Numbered from the stretch's first letter, positions 10,651-22,811 are shown. The stretch: 64,000 bases of DNA from Ypsolopha sequella (GCA_934047225.1 OW204004.1:6452401-6516400); one strand, 5' to 3'. Notes: generated by a model from the letters alone, not told the origin. Numbers and translations are program-made.

Positions 10651-11378
10651 CTTTATAGCACATTAGGAATAAGTTTTGGTTTTAGAATTAAATGAAACGT
10701 AATACTGAGGCGTAACGTCGTCGCGTAAACGTCTTCACTCGCCCAAATGAAGGCAGTCTAAATCTGCTGAAACTGGTCGGCTTTCCCGATCATAACACGT
10801 ATTGAGGTGAGCCGTTTTTATATAAATCAAGTTTTGGTTGTTTTATTATACATAAATAAACATACTTTTATGAATATTGCAATATAAATTAAATAAAAAA
10901 GAAAACTTTCGATATATAGGTACTTCGACCCACTTGGGATCGTCGTCAGTCGAATATGGAACATACCATAAACAAAATAGAATTACCATTAAAATGACAA
11001 ACTTAACCCATTCTCTTAACCTATTTATATTTTAATATTTTTTAAAATATTATATTATCATAGAATAATTTTTGGAAAAATTCCGACTATTTATTTAATA
11101 ATTATATTTAACTAATTTCCGTTGCATAATAACAAACCTGTTAAAAAAAAATGGGTAGATTCTAAAAATTTTATAGACGATAGAAAATTATAATTATAAA
11201 TACGTTTTGTTATTTTTTTGTACAAGTTACATTAATTTTACACCCGCGAATAATCAATTTTTTACAAACAAAATGTTTTAGAATCTAATTTTGCTACTTA
11301 AAACTTTCATAATCCAATGTAAAAGTTTTTAATAGCTAAATTAGAAAACATTTTGTTTGTTAAATACTATTAATTATT

Positions 11379-11646
11379 ATACAAGGTGCAACAGAAAGGT
11401 GTAACCATATTTGAAGAGCTTATTCAGTTCTATACGAGCAACTTTTACTATGAAGCCGAGCCCGAAATTAAAAAAAAAAAAAGTGCTCTTCCGTACATTT
11501 CGGCCGAGCGGCATTGCATTTTTCTATGAAACAGTTGATTCTTTTTTTTCGATAGACAGGGTTTGTTCCGTAGTAAAAGTTGTTCTATACCATTGACTGA
11601 ATAAGCTCTTCAAATATGGTGACACCTTTCTGTTACACGTTGTATA
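11379..11646. mobile_element. Palindromic MITE, family A, copy 2
   Basis: TACAAGGTGCAACAGAAAGG at the left and CCTTTCTGTTACACGTTGTA at the right. The inner arms carry CTTATTCAGT and CATTGACTGAATAAGCTCTT. Confidence 0.8.
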
Positions 11647-12049
11647 TTAATTGATCGTGTAAAAAAAACGGAACAGAACGAAATTATAATACATACCACT
11701 AATGTAGTTATTGGTTCCCAAAAGTTTGAATGAATAGAAGAAAGTAAATATCTTTTTTCATTGGTTTCCAAGGAAAAATAGGCCATTATGATCAATGAAA
11801 GAAGTTAATACTTTTTCTTGTTGGTTCTTGATGAAACAGTTGATGTATGTAATTTTCTTACTGTTCATTCGTTTTAAATACTGAGTAATGTTTGTAATAC
11901 GTAGTGAAACAAGAAAAGATACCAATTTTTCGAGTGATTATACCAAGCCATTTACAGCCGGTTTAATTATTTTAAACGTATCAAGAAATTAGGCAAAAGT
12001 ATCTTGATATAAATATTGCGTTAAGTTAAGATCTATTCAATTTTGTGCC

Positions 12050-12195
12050 CATATTACGGCGATAGGGCACACCACCTATTACGTTTGGGACGTACCTATA
12101 TAATAATCGTTAGTGAAAAGCGGGTGTACCAAGTCTGGACTATAACAAATGAAACACCTCTGACACCCCCACGGGGATTCGTGTCGTGATAATTT
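12050..12195 (+). repeat. SINE body fragment
   Basis: GTGCCCATATTACGGCGATA, GTGAAAAGCGGGTGTACCAA and ACACCCCCACGGGGATTCGT match the body of the SINE at 15187-15485. The tRNA-like head is missing. Confidence 0.6.
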
Positions 12196-12822
12196 ATAAA
12201 ATTTATCTGCCTTATCTCAGACAAAAAGGATATACAAAAACTAAAGTTTAATTTTGCCATTTCAGCTTTAAACACAAGTAAATATAGTATTATAATATTG
12301 CCATCAATCACTATATTTAAAACAGTCACAAACCTAATAATATTAAGTAAATTTTAAACTTTCGATATTAAAACGACACCTCTTGAGCTGACGTAAAAAT
12401 CACGATCAAACTTCTGTCAAAATAGAATTATCGGTCGATGTTCGGAAACTTCGGAGTAAGCGATTCGATCAAACTCCTGTCAAATACGTTTGTCGTTCGA
12501 AAATTGATTATCAGAGTACCACTCGCGTTGACATTACGATACTCGACCGAATATTGTACGATTGATCACGATCAGAGTAGACCCCCAGGTCTCAACACAA
12601 CTCGCGAATTCACCCATGTGCTTTCCCATACCGCAATGCCTATGGTGCCTTATGACTTATGACTTTATGAGGCAAATTTGCCTGGTACCTCTGGTTTTAA
12701 TTGATAAGGAAATATATTACTTTTCATTATTATTATTTTTCGCTTCGCTCTGAATTCAAAATAACGCCCTCGACGTACGAAATATTACTTGAGTTCCATG
12801 TAACACAAATAACTATTTTAGA

Positions 12823-13970
12823 CCGGTTACGCAGCCAGATTGTGAAAACCCCGCCTTTTTCTAATAATCAAAATATTTTTAAAATCAAAATTTTTGGAGT
12901 TCTGATTAGAGATGAAACGGATATCCGGTTACTATCCGGTATCCGGCCTATCCGGCCATATTTTTGGTATCCGGTATCCGGCCGGATAGTAGTCGGTATC
13001 CGGCCGGATACCGGATACTTAACTCAACATACAAAAAGTCGTTTAAATCACAAAATAGTTGTATCAATGATTGAATTAATACATAAAGTGAATAAGAATT
13101 GAGCTATGGTAGATAAAGACAAGCTTTACATCAATTGTTGGGAATAAACGTTTATGCTTTTCTTCATACACTACACCAGCTTCTTTTGCTCTCACAATAT
13201 ACCGAATGTAACTCAACATGTATCTTTTAATAAAAACACATGGTCATACTGAAATCATACTAAACAACTTTTCCAAAGAAACATACTTGTGGAAATGAAA
13301 AAATATTTTCATGTTTCCATACTCATTTTGAAAACCTACTTTAAATTTTGAAAGGGCACTGGGCGGGCAGGTTCAATTTTGTTTTTTCAATATGTTACTT
13401 TGGAAAATTTGTTCAGTATGAACAGTATATTACGCGGTATCATTTAAAAATACCTGTCCATTTATATACAGTATACACCACTCCAAGGAGACAAAAGATA
13501 CAAAAGATACATATTTACAAATTTCGTTAGGATTGGAAATTGTTTTGCGTTTGCAAACCAGCATTTGTATGATTGTGATACGATCATTTAGAAATGACCT
13601 TCATTTAAAAAATGCACGAATAATCTCGCCCACTTGCACCCGCACGCACCTTGGTGCGTAATATTTAGACTTGCTCAATTAGTGCGAAACGCATATCTTG
13701 AGCCGGATATCCGGCTGCCGGATATCCGGCTATCCGGCCTAGTGCCTCGCCGGATATCCGGTATCCGGTATCCGGCCAAATCACTATCCGTTTCATCTCT
13801 AGTTCTGATTCACAGAGACCAATGGAAACTTTGCGATGGCAGCATACACAATACATAGGTTATAAAAGTTTGTTGAATAACTATTGAATGAATTTTGAAT
13901 TTAAGTGTTCTGTTTCTATTAATTAGAAAAAGGTGGGGTTTTCACAATCTGGCTGCGAAACCGCTCTTAA
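12823..13970. mobile_element. Palindromic MITE split by a hAT element
   Basis: GCAGCCAGATTGTGAAAACC and CCCGCCTTTTTCTAATAAT at the left pair with ATTAGAAAAAGGTGGGG and TTTTCACAATCTGGCTGC at 13925-13961. Between them lies the hAT element at 12907-13801. A related single arm occurs again at 14272-14315. Confidence 0.6.
12907..13801. mobile_element. Non-autonomous hAT element rich in ATATCCGG
   Basis: It starts TAGAGATGAAACGGATATCC and ends ATCCGTTTCATCTCTA. A perfect 8-bp duplication, GTTCTGAT, flanks it (12899-12906 and 13802-13809). Many TATCCGG and CCGGATA units lie in ~110 bases at each end. The interior is AT-rich and codes for nothing recognisable; the open frames at its ends only read the CCGGATA repeats. 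Confidence 0.9.
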
Positions 13971-14009
13971 GGCGTGTGGCACTGAAAAATTGGCAGCTAA
14001 AACTTTAAA

Positions 14010-14660
14010 ATGCACTTAAACTACTAAAATCTATGATAATTTGCCAATATTTGGCTTCTACACCTTTTCATGAACGCGATTCGTTACACTGCTAGACTCA
14101 AAGCGCGTAGTAATTCCAATTTTCCAATTAATTGGAATTTTATTTGAAAATTAAATATCGGAATTACTTGTATATTTGGAAATTAACGGCGCGCTAGCAA
14201 AAAATTTGAATAAGGTTTTGGTCAATAAATATTGAGTGAATTTGAAATTTAAGTGTTCTGTTTCGATTAATTAGAAAAAGACGGGATTTTCAATATCCAG
14301 CTGCGAAACCGCTCTGTATGTTTATGCCGAGTTTCAATTTCCCAAATCGACAAAATGCTATTTTTCGACATTCTAAAATATGAAAAATCAAGTCTTGACA
14401 TAGACAGTTGCCTTAAATAAGAGATAATATACTGAAATACTTCATGCAAATAGCTTTCGGAATTATTATTACATACGGCTTGAACACTCACGTGTGATTA
14501 TTGTTGACTATATGCCAACCGTTTCACCGATACAATTTCGGCATTATCAAGGCGAGTGTCGTTCTTAGGACGACGACGCGGCGTTCACCGTCGTTGTCAA
14601 ACGGGCACTGGTTTGACAACGACTAATACTAATAATTTAGTATGTCAGCTCACGCGAGTT
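14010..14660. other. Intergenic stretch without recognised gene
   Basis: Apart from the single repeat arm near 14272-14315, it has no coding frame or repeat border that I can support. Confidence 0.35.
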
Positions 14661-14663
14661 TTA

Positions 14664-15011
14664 TAGTAGTTTATGCTACAAGGGCGCAAAGGAATAAATT
14701 ACGAGGACGATTTAAAACACGAGCGTAGCGAGTGTTTTAAACGTAACCGAGTAATTTATTGCTTTTACGCCCGTGTATCATACTACATTTTTCAATGCAT
14801 AGTGTGAGGAAATGAAAACAAATATAATCTTGTGAACTTTAAATTATAATTGGCTCAAAAGGAATGTATCCATAGGCGTTAAACGGTGTAAAAAAAGTAT
14901 AACGTCTATGGTACACAAGAAAGGCTGCAGGTTAGCCAACCGTTGTAAATAAATAAAAAAAAATAATAATAATAAAGCCCTAGGGCAAAATAATCGACTT
15001 TCTGTTGAAAA
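14664..15011 (+). mobile_element. Hairpin-headed non-autonomous element, family B, copy 3 (tail deleted)
   Basis: It has the complete hairpin head with ACACGAGCGTAGCGAGTGTT. The tail stops after TCGACTTTCTGTT, so the piece TTTGATGCAT ... GAGCACTTG present in copies 1 and 5 is missing. Confidence 0.75.
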
Positions 15012-15186
15012 TAATATTATAGCTTTCGGAATATTATGTCGAAGAACTTATTTGCTTCAGTAAATAAATGTAAACGGAGTTTCTTAAGTAAATATAAAGC
15101 AAATTTTGTTTATACAGTCATATTGGTGACTCGGTATAAGTAATGAAAAACAAGGAACATTTACTTTTAGAGAATTCGCATCGTTA

Positions 15187-15485
15187 AACAGAAGCGGCAG
15201 TAGCTCAGGGGTAGAACGCCGGCCTCTCAATCTTGAGATCCAGGTTCGATCCCGGTCGGGCATATGCACCAATGAGTTTTTCGGAATTTATGTGTAAGGA
15301 ACCCTGCATGCCCTGAAAAGCGTGTATATGTGCCCGAAGTACGGCGATAGGGCGCACACCCATCACGTTGGGAAGTAATAATAGTCGGTGAAATGTGGGT
15401 GTACCAAGTGCGGACTGTGACTTACATTTCACAGTTTACACTCGGAACATCTCTGACACCCCCTCGAGGATCCATGTCGTGACAT
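15187..15485 (+). repeat. tRNA-derived SINE, near complete
   Basis: The head has box A-like TAGCTCAGGGGTAGAAC and box B GGTTCGATCC (15243-15252), the two internal RNA polymerase III promoter elements. The body has GTGCCCGAAGTACGGCGATA, GGTGTACCAAGTGCGGACTG, CTCTGACACCCCCTCGAGG and ends ATGTCGTGACA. It is one of at least four body fragments here (2451, 12050, 15755, 20745). Confidence 0.7.
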
Positions 15486-15581
15486 TATTTTATTACTTCT
15501 AAGATATTTATAAACACTAAAATACATATTAAATCTGTTTAAAAGCACGGAAAATTTATTTTTGCAGTTCCATACCTACAT

Positions 15582-15595
15582 ATATATATGTATAG

Positions 15596-15645
<50 letters not shown>

Positions 15646-15690
15646 TGTATATACATATACATACATATACATGAATGTATATACATATAT
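15582..15690. repeat. (TA)n-rich microsatellite
   Basis: Alternating TA for about 45 bases from 15597, then ATACATATA variants. Confidence 0.9.
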
Positions 15691-15965
15691 ATCAATTTAT
15701 TCCATAAAGTAGACAGAAGTAGCACATTGTAATTTTAAAAATGACCGTATTTGCCTCGTTGACCTCGTCAAGGGTCGAGGGTCCTCGGGGATTCATATCG
15801 TGACGATATATAAATAAAGTGCTATCTTTAAATAATACTCCACTGATCATACTGACCAACATTCCTTTATGGGTGCAAACGATCAAATTGTTCTCCTCTC
15901 TGTACTAACTTTAAGGCGAGAGTATTCGTGTTTTCCCGTATAAACGTCGCGTCGTATTCTTTTGT

Positions 15966-16090
15966 CTTTTATTTGGAAACTAGCTTTACGTCATCCTTTT
16001 TCCCCTGGGAACAGTGATTTTTTTTTCGAGATAAAATGTAGCCTATGTGCTAATTCAGGATATAAGGTATCTCTGCTCCATATTTGCTTT
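15966..16090 (+). repeat. Dispersed lepidopteran repeat fragment
   Basis: GGAAACTAGCTTTACGTCAT, AAATGTAGCCTATGTGCTAA and ATATAAGGTATCTCTGCTCC resemble the repeat at 17630-18178 (GATAAAAAGTAACCTATG ... CTAT). Diverged. Confidence 0.4.
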
Positions 16091-17027
16091 ATGTTAGGTT
16101 TTGGACGATAAATCTCTAACCAAAATAAACATTATACAAAATATGATATAAAACGGTCGTCATATTAAATATAACTATCCCTCTTATTCCAAAATAATAA
16201 ATAAAACACCTTAAAATCGCGAGATTTTTCGGTAGCCAGTTTCCACTGAGCAGGATTGTTTGCTCTGAATATTTCTGAGTAGTGGCCTTAAGATCAAATT
16301 GTGTAGGTACAGAAAGAACCATTATTGGTTGTTGTTTCAGTATTGTATAAATTTGGCTCAATCAATAATGGTCCAGGAGGCGCTAAACAAAAAAATAACT
16401 CATTTTGACATGGAAGCAAAGATTTCAAAAAGTTTAGATAAGCCCTGGCACCCAAAATCTATTGCATTGTTTTTGAATGTGAAATTTCGCACTTTTTGCT
16501 TTGTTCGTATTTCTTGAAGTGTAAGTGCTCTTTGAAAATGCACACAACGGCATATTGAGACCATTTTCTCGTAAAAATTCATTAAGGCGTCCAACTATCA
16601 CTGTGTTCAGATGAGCACTGATTCCAAACGTGTGAGCCGCTGTGAGCGTCACCCATTTACAGGTGAAAACATTTTGGTGCTCTCATACTACGGCAAGGGC
16701 TTTTCTTTAACTTTCGAAATCATTGCATGGAAGTGGTTTGCTTCTCTGTTATTTAAATCTAAGTAGTTTCAGTTACTTATGTCAACGTCTCGCTAACTAT
16801 AGCTTTTGCGTTTACCTAGAACGGGTCAAGTCTAAGTTTGATGTCTAGCGGCATGAAAGCAATTATACAGTCTGTCATTTCAAATGCAGCCTATTTGGTG
16901 AGTATACAGCAACATATAAAAAAAATCAGCCTTGTCGTTAGCATTTGAAATGACAGACCGTTTACTTGTTGCTTTCATGGCGCCAGACGACATCAAACTT
17001 AGACTTGACCAATTCTACGTAAACGCA

Positions 17028-18244
17028 CATGGGCGCCGCGTCGGGAGGGGGTGCACCCTCCTCCCGGCGCTCCCTGACTTGGGGAAAACTAAACTAAAAT
17101 AAAAAAATAAAAATTAATATACGACCTTTGCTCTCAACTATTTAGATTTGTGTAATCTATGGATTATTTTATTGATTTTCCAAAAAGGACTTGGACAGCT
17201 GTCGTTGGTCTAGTAAACACGAGACTGAGTTGTAAAAACCAAGAATATGTAGATTTTTTATTTAATTTAGTCTATTTTTAATTTTATATTCTTTGTAGTT
17301 AGTGTATATTTTAGGTTTTATTTATAATTTAGTATTATTTATGTTATTTAAGTTTCTTGCTAATAAAATTATCATCTAAAATTAATATTAATAAAAATAA
17401 ACTTAATAATGACAAAAATATTAAAAATATTTTTTGAATTCATTTTATAAAAGAATGTGACTGACGTAACATAAATGCCCAAACTATATATTTTTTGTTT
17501 CTATATTATAATATAAGGATGCAAATAAGTATTATAATATAACTTTAAACTTTCGCGATTTTCACAAGTTTAAGCCCCGAATTAAGACCCGAATCTTATA
17601 CTCATAAAGTATTCTATTATACTAGGTTTTGCCCGCGACTTCACCCGCGTTGATTAAGTTTTTGCATAGTCGTATCGAATCTGTAAACAATCAAATATTT
17701 CTATATAAATATTAATCAAATATATAAATATTATCTGTATCAAATTTGTAATCTGTGTCTCTTTGCCGGTCTTTGATAACTGATTTAATCACCTAGTATA
17801 GTATGGTTCACGAGGTTGAAAATGAGCCGCGTCTCTGAACGACACTATTTCTTGTTCTCATGGGAACTGATTTATGGGATAAAAAGTAACCTATGCCCTA
17901 TTCCAGATCTCGAACTACATTTGGGCAAAGCTTCAGCCCAATCGAATCAGTAGGTACGTCGTGAAGGAGTAACAGTACGTCACTTTTCTATAGGAACTTG
18001 ACACCCCATGGCTATCCCATAAGAACTGATTTATGGGATAAAAAGTAACCTATGTCCTATTCCAGGTCTAGAACTACATTTGTGCAAAGTTTCAGCCCAG
18101 TCGGTTAAGTAGTTACGGCGTTAAAAAGTAACAAACATCCACCCAACCATACATCCATATATTAGTGGGATTATTGGAATGGGATGGGATGGGATAATTT
18201 ATGGGTAGATGCACCCTTCTGACAATAATTCTGCCGGCACCCAT
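17028..18244. mobile_element. Insertion with 9-bp TSD inside the palindromic element
   Basis: GTAAACGCA is present just before (17019-17027) and just after (18245-18253). The ends are inverted: CATGGGCGCCG at the left and CGGCACCCAT at the right, with GGGTGCA-type blocks further in. The left end has a GC-rich hairpin (TCGGGAGGGGGTGCACC with CCTCCTCCCGG). It carries the dispersed repeat at 17630-18178. A 9-bp duplication is typical of Mutator-like elements, but no transposase is visible. Confidence 0.6.
17630..18178 (+). repeat. Dispersed lepidopteran repeat with internal duplication
   Basis: It opens TTTTGCCCGCGACTTCACCC and ends ATACATCCATATATTAGTGG. GGGATAAAAAGTAACCTATG occurs twice (near 17877 and 18037), each followed by CCTATTCCAG and CAAAG(C/T)TTCAGCCCA, so ~160 bases are duplicated. 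Confidence 0.55.
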
Positions 18245-18768
18245 GTAAACGCAACAGCTGTGGCTAGCGAGACCTTGATATAAGTAACTGAGACTAGATT
18301 TAAATAATTACATGATAATAAAAAAATAAACTTTATATTTTCGATATATTTCGGCCTCAGCTTAAAACTATGCAAATAAAAGGCTAATACAGCTAAAATT
18401 ATATTTATTCATAGATTTAAATAACAAAGAAGCAAAACATTTCCATATCAAAATTACTAATTTTTTTGTTCCGCGCCTCCTAGACCATATACGTTATCTT
18501 GTGGAACCCATCTTTGGCACACGCATGAAACAAATATAGCTAAAATATATATATTTTCCGTGTAACTATTTCCAAATAACATTTGATTTGGCCGTCTTAT
18601 CTTCTGTTCCAGACCAGATATTAGATATTCTATATCAGGTAGAGACAAGCGGATATTACCTACTCGAGATAGAATACGTTACGCGTACATATTGTCTATA
18701 TTAGATGTACGGTCATGGAAACTGAACGGTGTGCTGACTTATCTATATATAAGAAATTAAATATATTT

Positions 18769-19141
18769 ATTTTCAATGCATGTGCTCGTAAAGGCTCACT
18801 TTTTATGCATCAAAACCGAACAGAAAGTCGATTATTTTGCCCTAGGGCTTTATTATTAGTTATTATTTTTTTTTTATTTATTTACAATGGTTGGCTAACC
18901 TGTAGCCTTTCCTGTGTTCCATAAATGTTATACTTTTTTTTCCACTGTTTAACGGCTCTGGATACAATCCTTTTGAGCCAATTATAATTTAAAGTTCACA
19001 AGATTATATTTGTTTTCATTTCCTCACACTATGCATTGAAAAACATAGTATGATACACGGGCGTAAAAGCAATAAATTACGAGGACGATTTAAAACACGA
19101 GCGTAGCGAGTTCCTTTTAGCCCTTGTAGCATAAACTACTA
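18769..19141 (-). mobile_element. Hairpin-headed non-autonomous element, family B, copy 4
   Basis: From TTTTCAATGCATGTGCTCGT to TTGTAGCATAAACTACT. The head has lost ~30 bases around GTTTTAAACGTAACC, so the hairpin is shortened. Confidence 0.75.
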
Positions 19142-19319
19142 TTATGCAATGCAGGTAGGTATACGAGTACATCAGATACACTTATAACACGTCGGTTTTA
19201 ATGTAAAATAAAAACAATATAACTAACTAATATGTATAGAGTGTTAAGTACAAAATATTGTTATCTACAAAAAGTACATTTTTCAGGAGAGGAAAAAACG
19301 ACTTATTAGTGTTTTTAAT

Positions 19320-19450
19320 AGGATAAAATCAACATTATATCACTGCAGTATAGAAACACAGAAAGAAAAGTAAATCTGGATGTGAGGAGCTCTGAACCTT
19401 TTCTTTCTGCGTTTCTTTACTGCAATGATATCATGTTAATTTATATCTCC
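19320..19450. mobile_element. Short palindromic MITE
   Basis: TCACTGCAGTATAGAAACAC and AGAAAGAAAAG at the left pair with CTTTTCTTTCTGCGTTTCT and TTACTGCAATGA at the right. Confidence 0.65.
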
Positions 19451-19939
19451 TTGCGATGGATAAATCGCCAAGTGTTCAAACATAAAAATTTATTTCTGTC
19501 ATAGTTTTAGGATAAAATCAAATGAGCTATAATAGTAATAGTATTCAAAAATATATAGCAATTTCAATGATAATAAACATTAAAGATGCTAACTTATGAA
19601 ACGATTCCTGCAAAATCGGTTCCCACTAAAACCTCATAATCAATAAAATGTAAGATAGCAGTATTTGGTACTTAGCCGCCGATATGTAGGTTTCTAATAG
19701 TTTTATATAATAAATATAGGGAAATACACAAAAAATATATATTATCTTATTTTTTGGTGAGTGTAAATAGTAAATCAAATGATATAGATATTTTTAATGA
19801 TCCACACAATACATCTCTAGAGTAACCGCCATTCAAATATACATACAAAATATATACACACAATACATACAAAAGTAAATTGCTGAAATTATGTGACGAA
19901 TCTTAATCCATTGGGTAAAAATATTTTAATGTGACATCC

Positions 19940-20355
19940 CCATCACTTAAGGCGCTACGGAAAAAAATCTTTTTTTAGAACTTCTATATCTACTTCGGTA
20001 AATAATGTATAATTTTGATAAAATAGTATATTAGTTTTGGAATCTTTCTCTAGGGATCTGTTAAAACAGAAACGCGATTGGAGAATTTCGGCTCGATAGA
20101 AATATTTATTGAAATGAGGTCTTTGTCGACACCAATTCTCCTGGTTTGACAATTTAGAATGACATATGGACTGCAATTATATTTTATTAGATGGGTTTTA
20201 ACAGTATCTAGGACCCCGTTAAACGAAATTTTGATAGCATTTTTAGTACACTTTATATTAATAAAAAACCGACCTTTTGCTACTTTTCCACGAATCTGTC
20301 CCTCTCGCACTGAGGGTTTTTTCGTATATGGAGTAACAGGGACGCTAAAACCTGA
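19940..20355 (-). mobile_element. MITE family D, diverged copy
   Basis: ACTTAAGGCGCTACGG lies at the left. TAGCGTCCCTGTTACTCCAT lies on the minus strand near 20346-20325. The minus strand matches 51965-52100 (TTTAGCGTCCC ... ACTCCATAT ... GTGGAAAA-TAGCAAAA). The open frames here are by-products of this repeat. Confidence 0.55.
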
Positions 20356-20739
20356 TCGAACTGTTTACACAACGTTGACCAATGAGAAATACTCTGTAAT
20401 ATGCATATTGTAAAGAATTCCACCACAACGTCTGGCTCAACTAAGTTCCATCGTTTACCGGCCACCATTTTTGGTTTGAAATTACCCTTCTGTTTTGTTG
20501 TTTTCATTTATTGCACGTTATTTTTAGACATGGTTGTAGTATACAATTATTTTCTTTGTTAGTTAGGATTTGTAAAAGGCCCTAGAAAATGCTTTACAGC
20601 GAAACCGGTCGGGCATAATAAAGTTTACTATATATGTGGATATATAAGTGTTTTTTTAAACAATGTACTGCACTCTCTTCTTGCGAAATAAATTCTATTC
20701 TATTATATTCTAATGATTGTCGTAGATAAAATGTAGGCA

Positions 20740-20775
20740 CAGACACACCCTCGGAGATTCATGTCGTGAATGTAT
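20740..20775 (+). repeat. SINE tail fragment
   Basis: ACACACCCTCGGAGATTCAT and GTCGTGAATG match the 3' part of the SINE at 15187-15485. Confidence 0.4.
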
Positions 20776-21008
20776 TTTGGGAAGCCTTACATAAACTGAG
20801 ATTTAAGCACTGCAATAAGAGAAAATGGTTGTTTGTTCGTTTAGAATTGTACACACTAATTGCATTCTGTCTGGGTTCATGTTTTTCAAACGTGTGGAAC
20901 ATTACAACACATGAATTGAGATATCAACTGTGAATTTAATTTGACTTTATTAGGTACTATTAGAATAAAAAAAATATTAAACGTGGTGTAAATATTGGAA
21001 TCGATATT

Positions 21009-22093
21009 ATACAAAGTGTAACGGAAAGGTGTGGTCATATTTGAAGAGCTTATTCAGTTATCATTATATTAATGTACACTTAGATACAATTTACAAAATA
21101 AAATAACTGTTTATATTACTTATAGCACTGGGCGCCCTTTGGCGAAAATAACTTCATAGTGCTTCCGTGTTACGGAGAAATCTAGTATCGGAGCACACAT
21201 ATTCGAATTTATTATGATGTGCTAAGTTGTTAGTTTTACAGTCTAAGAAAGAATCTGTTAAGGGCCTTACTATTGCCAAATGGGTACTTTCTAAAGCTTA
21301 CTCCTTGTTTATGGCCGAACCAAAAATAATGAAAAAATGTATTATGAATAATAAACTCTTAGACAACATATGCAACTTTTTTCTTTTTCATACCACCAAA
21401 ATTTCTACATGAATTTTTTTTTTACTGAATGGTGTTTTTTGACCTCAAATTCCCTACTGCTCCTGAGTGGCTTGGCCGATTGACTTCATTTATGCTTTGA
21501 TAAATAGATAAACTTTATAGCTATAAACATAACATAAGATTATTCAATCGAGTAATCACGTCCAAGTGAAAAGTATAATTTTCTCCTATTTCGCCATATC
21601 AAGGACGCAGCGAGCCTCGTAACAGCCACTATGCATTGCGCGCTGATATGAATGTTATTTCAATGTCGTTTCCGTTGATATTTGTAGTGGCAAATATCGA
21701 GCTGCTAATTTGGCGATGGTAATCGCCTTAATGTGTCGGAAGACTGCTTTTGTATTATTAGACCCAATTTTTTTTTCTATTTTTGTATTTTACTAACCCT
21801 AGGATAGGCCTAATTAAGTTTTTTCTGTAATACTAACCATTTAAGTAAATAAATAAATAAAAATAAATAAAGTTATTCAGTCAATGGTATACAATGACGC
21901 CAAACATGAAATAACGAAAAAAAATATATATGTTATATAATAGAAAAATGCAATACTTACTCGGCCGAAATGTATACGAGTAGAAGGGCAGTTTGTTTTT
22001 TGGAGATACCAGGTTTGGTTCCATAGTAAAAGTTTTTCTTTACTATTGACTGATAAGCTCTTTAAATATGACAACACCTTTCTATTACACGTA
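21009..22093. mobile_element. Palindromic MITE, family A, copy 3, interrupted
   Basis: The left arm is 21009-21058 (ACAAAGTGTAACGGAAAGGT) and the rest is 21873-22093 (TCAGTCAATGG ... ACCTTTCTATTACACGT). Between them sits an 814-base insertion that duplicated TTATTCAGT. Confidence 0.7.
21059..21872 (+). mobile_element. Retroposed insertion with (AAAT)n tail and TSD TTATTCAGT
   Basis: TTATTCAGT at 21050-21058 and 21873-21881 is a 9-bp duplication of family A sequence. The insert ends in an AAATAAATAAATAAA tail, the mark of a non-LTR or SINE insertion. It carries the block shared with 2040-2150 and 57150-57260. No reverse transcriptase is visible. Confidence 0.65.
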
Positions 22094-22321
22094 TCATTTT
22101 AATAATCATAAGCAACAATCGGCACTTTTGTATGAAACCTGGTCTCACCACTAATACAATACTTGAATACCTATCTTAATTAACCGCTTTATTTTTCTGT
22201 AATTTATTACCATGATTTTTTTTTCTTTTTTTTCTGTCCTCTTATTTTGGAGATAAGGGGACACCTCCGCTCACTTATTACACGTCGGTTTTAATGTAAA
22301 ATAAAAACAATATAACTTAAT

Positions 22322-22478
22322 AATAAAGCCGATTCTGAGGGCTTTAATTTTAGTTTTAGTGCTGTCAAAACTAAATTTTCTTCGATACAAAATAGTCCTT
22401 AAAATTATTCCTTTAAATTTTAAGCTTTGACAGCACTAAAACTAAAATTCAGAATTGGCCTTCAGAATTGGCTTTATT
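22322..22478. mobile_element. Short palindromic MITE
   Basis: AATAAAGCC ... TTTTAGTTTTAGTGCTGTCA at the left pairs with TGACAGCACTAAAACTAAAA ... GGCTTTATT at the right. Confidence 0.7.
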
Positions 22479-22690
22479 GAAAATATATATATATTTCTGT
22501 AATTTTTACCATGATTTTTTCCTTTTTTCTGTCCTCTTGTTTCGGAGATAAGGGGAGGGGGGATGATTACGTTAAAAAACGATACTTTTAGAAGTTTTTT
22601 TGAATGGGGTTTAAATTTTTTATTTATTTTATTATTTGCTATGATGGAGGTATATTCACGAATTGTATGAAAATTTTAACTTGCTACCTG

Positions 22691-22811
22691 TAACGGCTGA
22701 AGCTGTAGACCCCTGTGACGAACAGATGGACGGACGGACGGACAGACAGACAAACAGCGGAGGCTTAGTAAAAGGGTTCTATTTGGCACCCTTCGGGTAC
22801 AGAATCCTAAA
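22691..22811 (+). repeat. Lepidopteran dispersed repeat, 3' end
   Basis: GCTGAAGCTGTAGACCCCTG, a GGACGGACGGACGGACAGAC run, and CTTCGGGTACAGAATCCTAA. Confidence 0.6.

Larger units (their letters stand above)
16751..18315. mobile_element. Palindromic element split by a second transposon
   Basis: The outer arms are 16751-16815 (AGTTACTTATGTCAACGTCT, CGCTAACTATAG) and 18254-18306 (its complement, GGCTAGCGAGACC). An inner hairpin spans 16816-17018 (AGTCTAAGTTTGATGTC with GACATCAAACTTAGACT, GTCTGTCATTTCAAATGC with its complement). The right arm is cut by the insertion at 17028-18244. Confidence 0.6.

Noticed and set aside
11411..11596. 61-codon frame similar to the minus frame at 1620-1805
   Set aside because: The similarity comes from the shared inverted repeats of MITE family A, not from a protein.
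12700..13102. 133-codon plus frame
   Set aside because: Most of it reads the TATCCGG repeats at the left end of the hAT element at 12907-13801.
21000..21060. A free-standing half MITE
   Set aside because: The rest of the same element resumes at 21873 after a retroposed insertion, so it is one interrupted copy.
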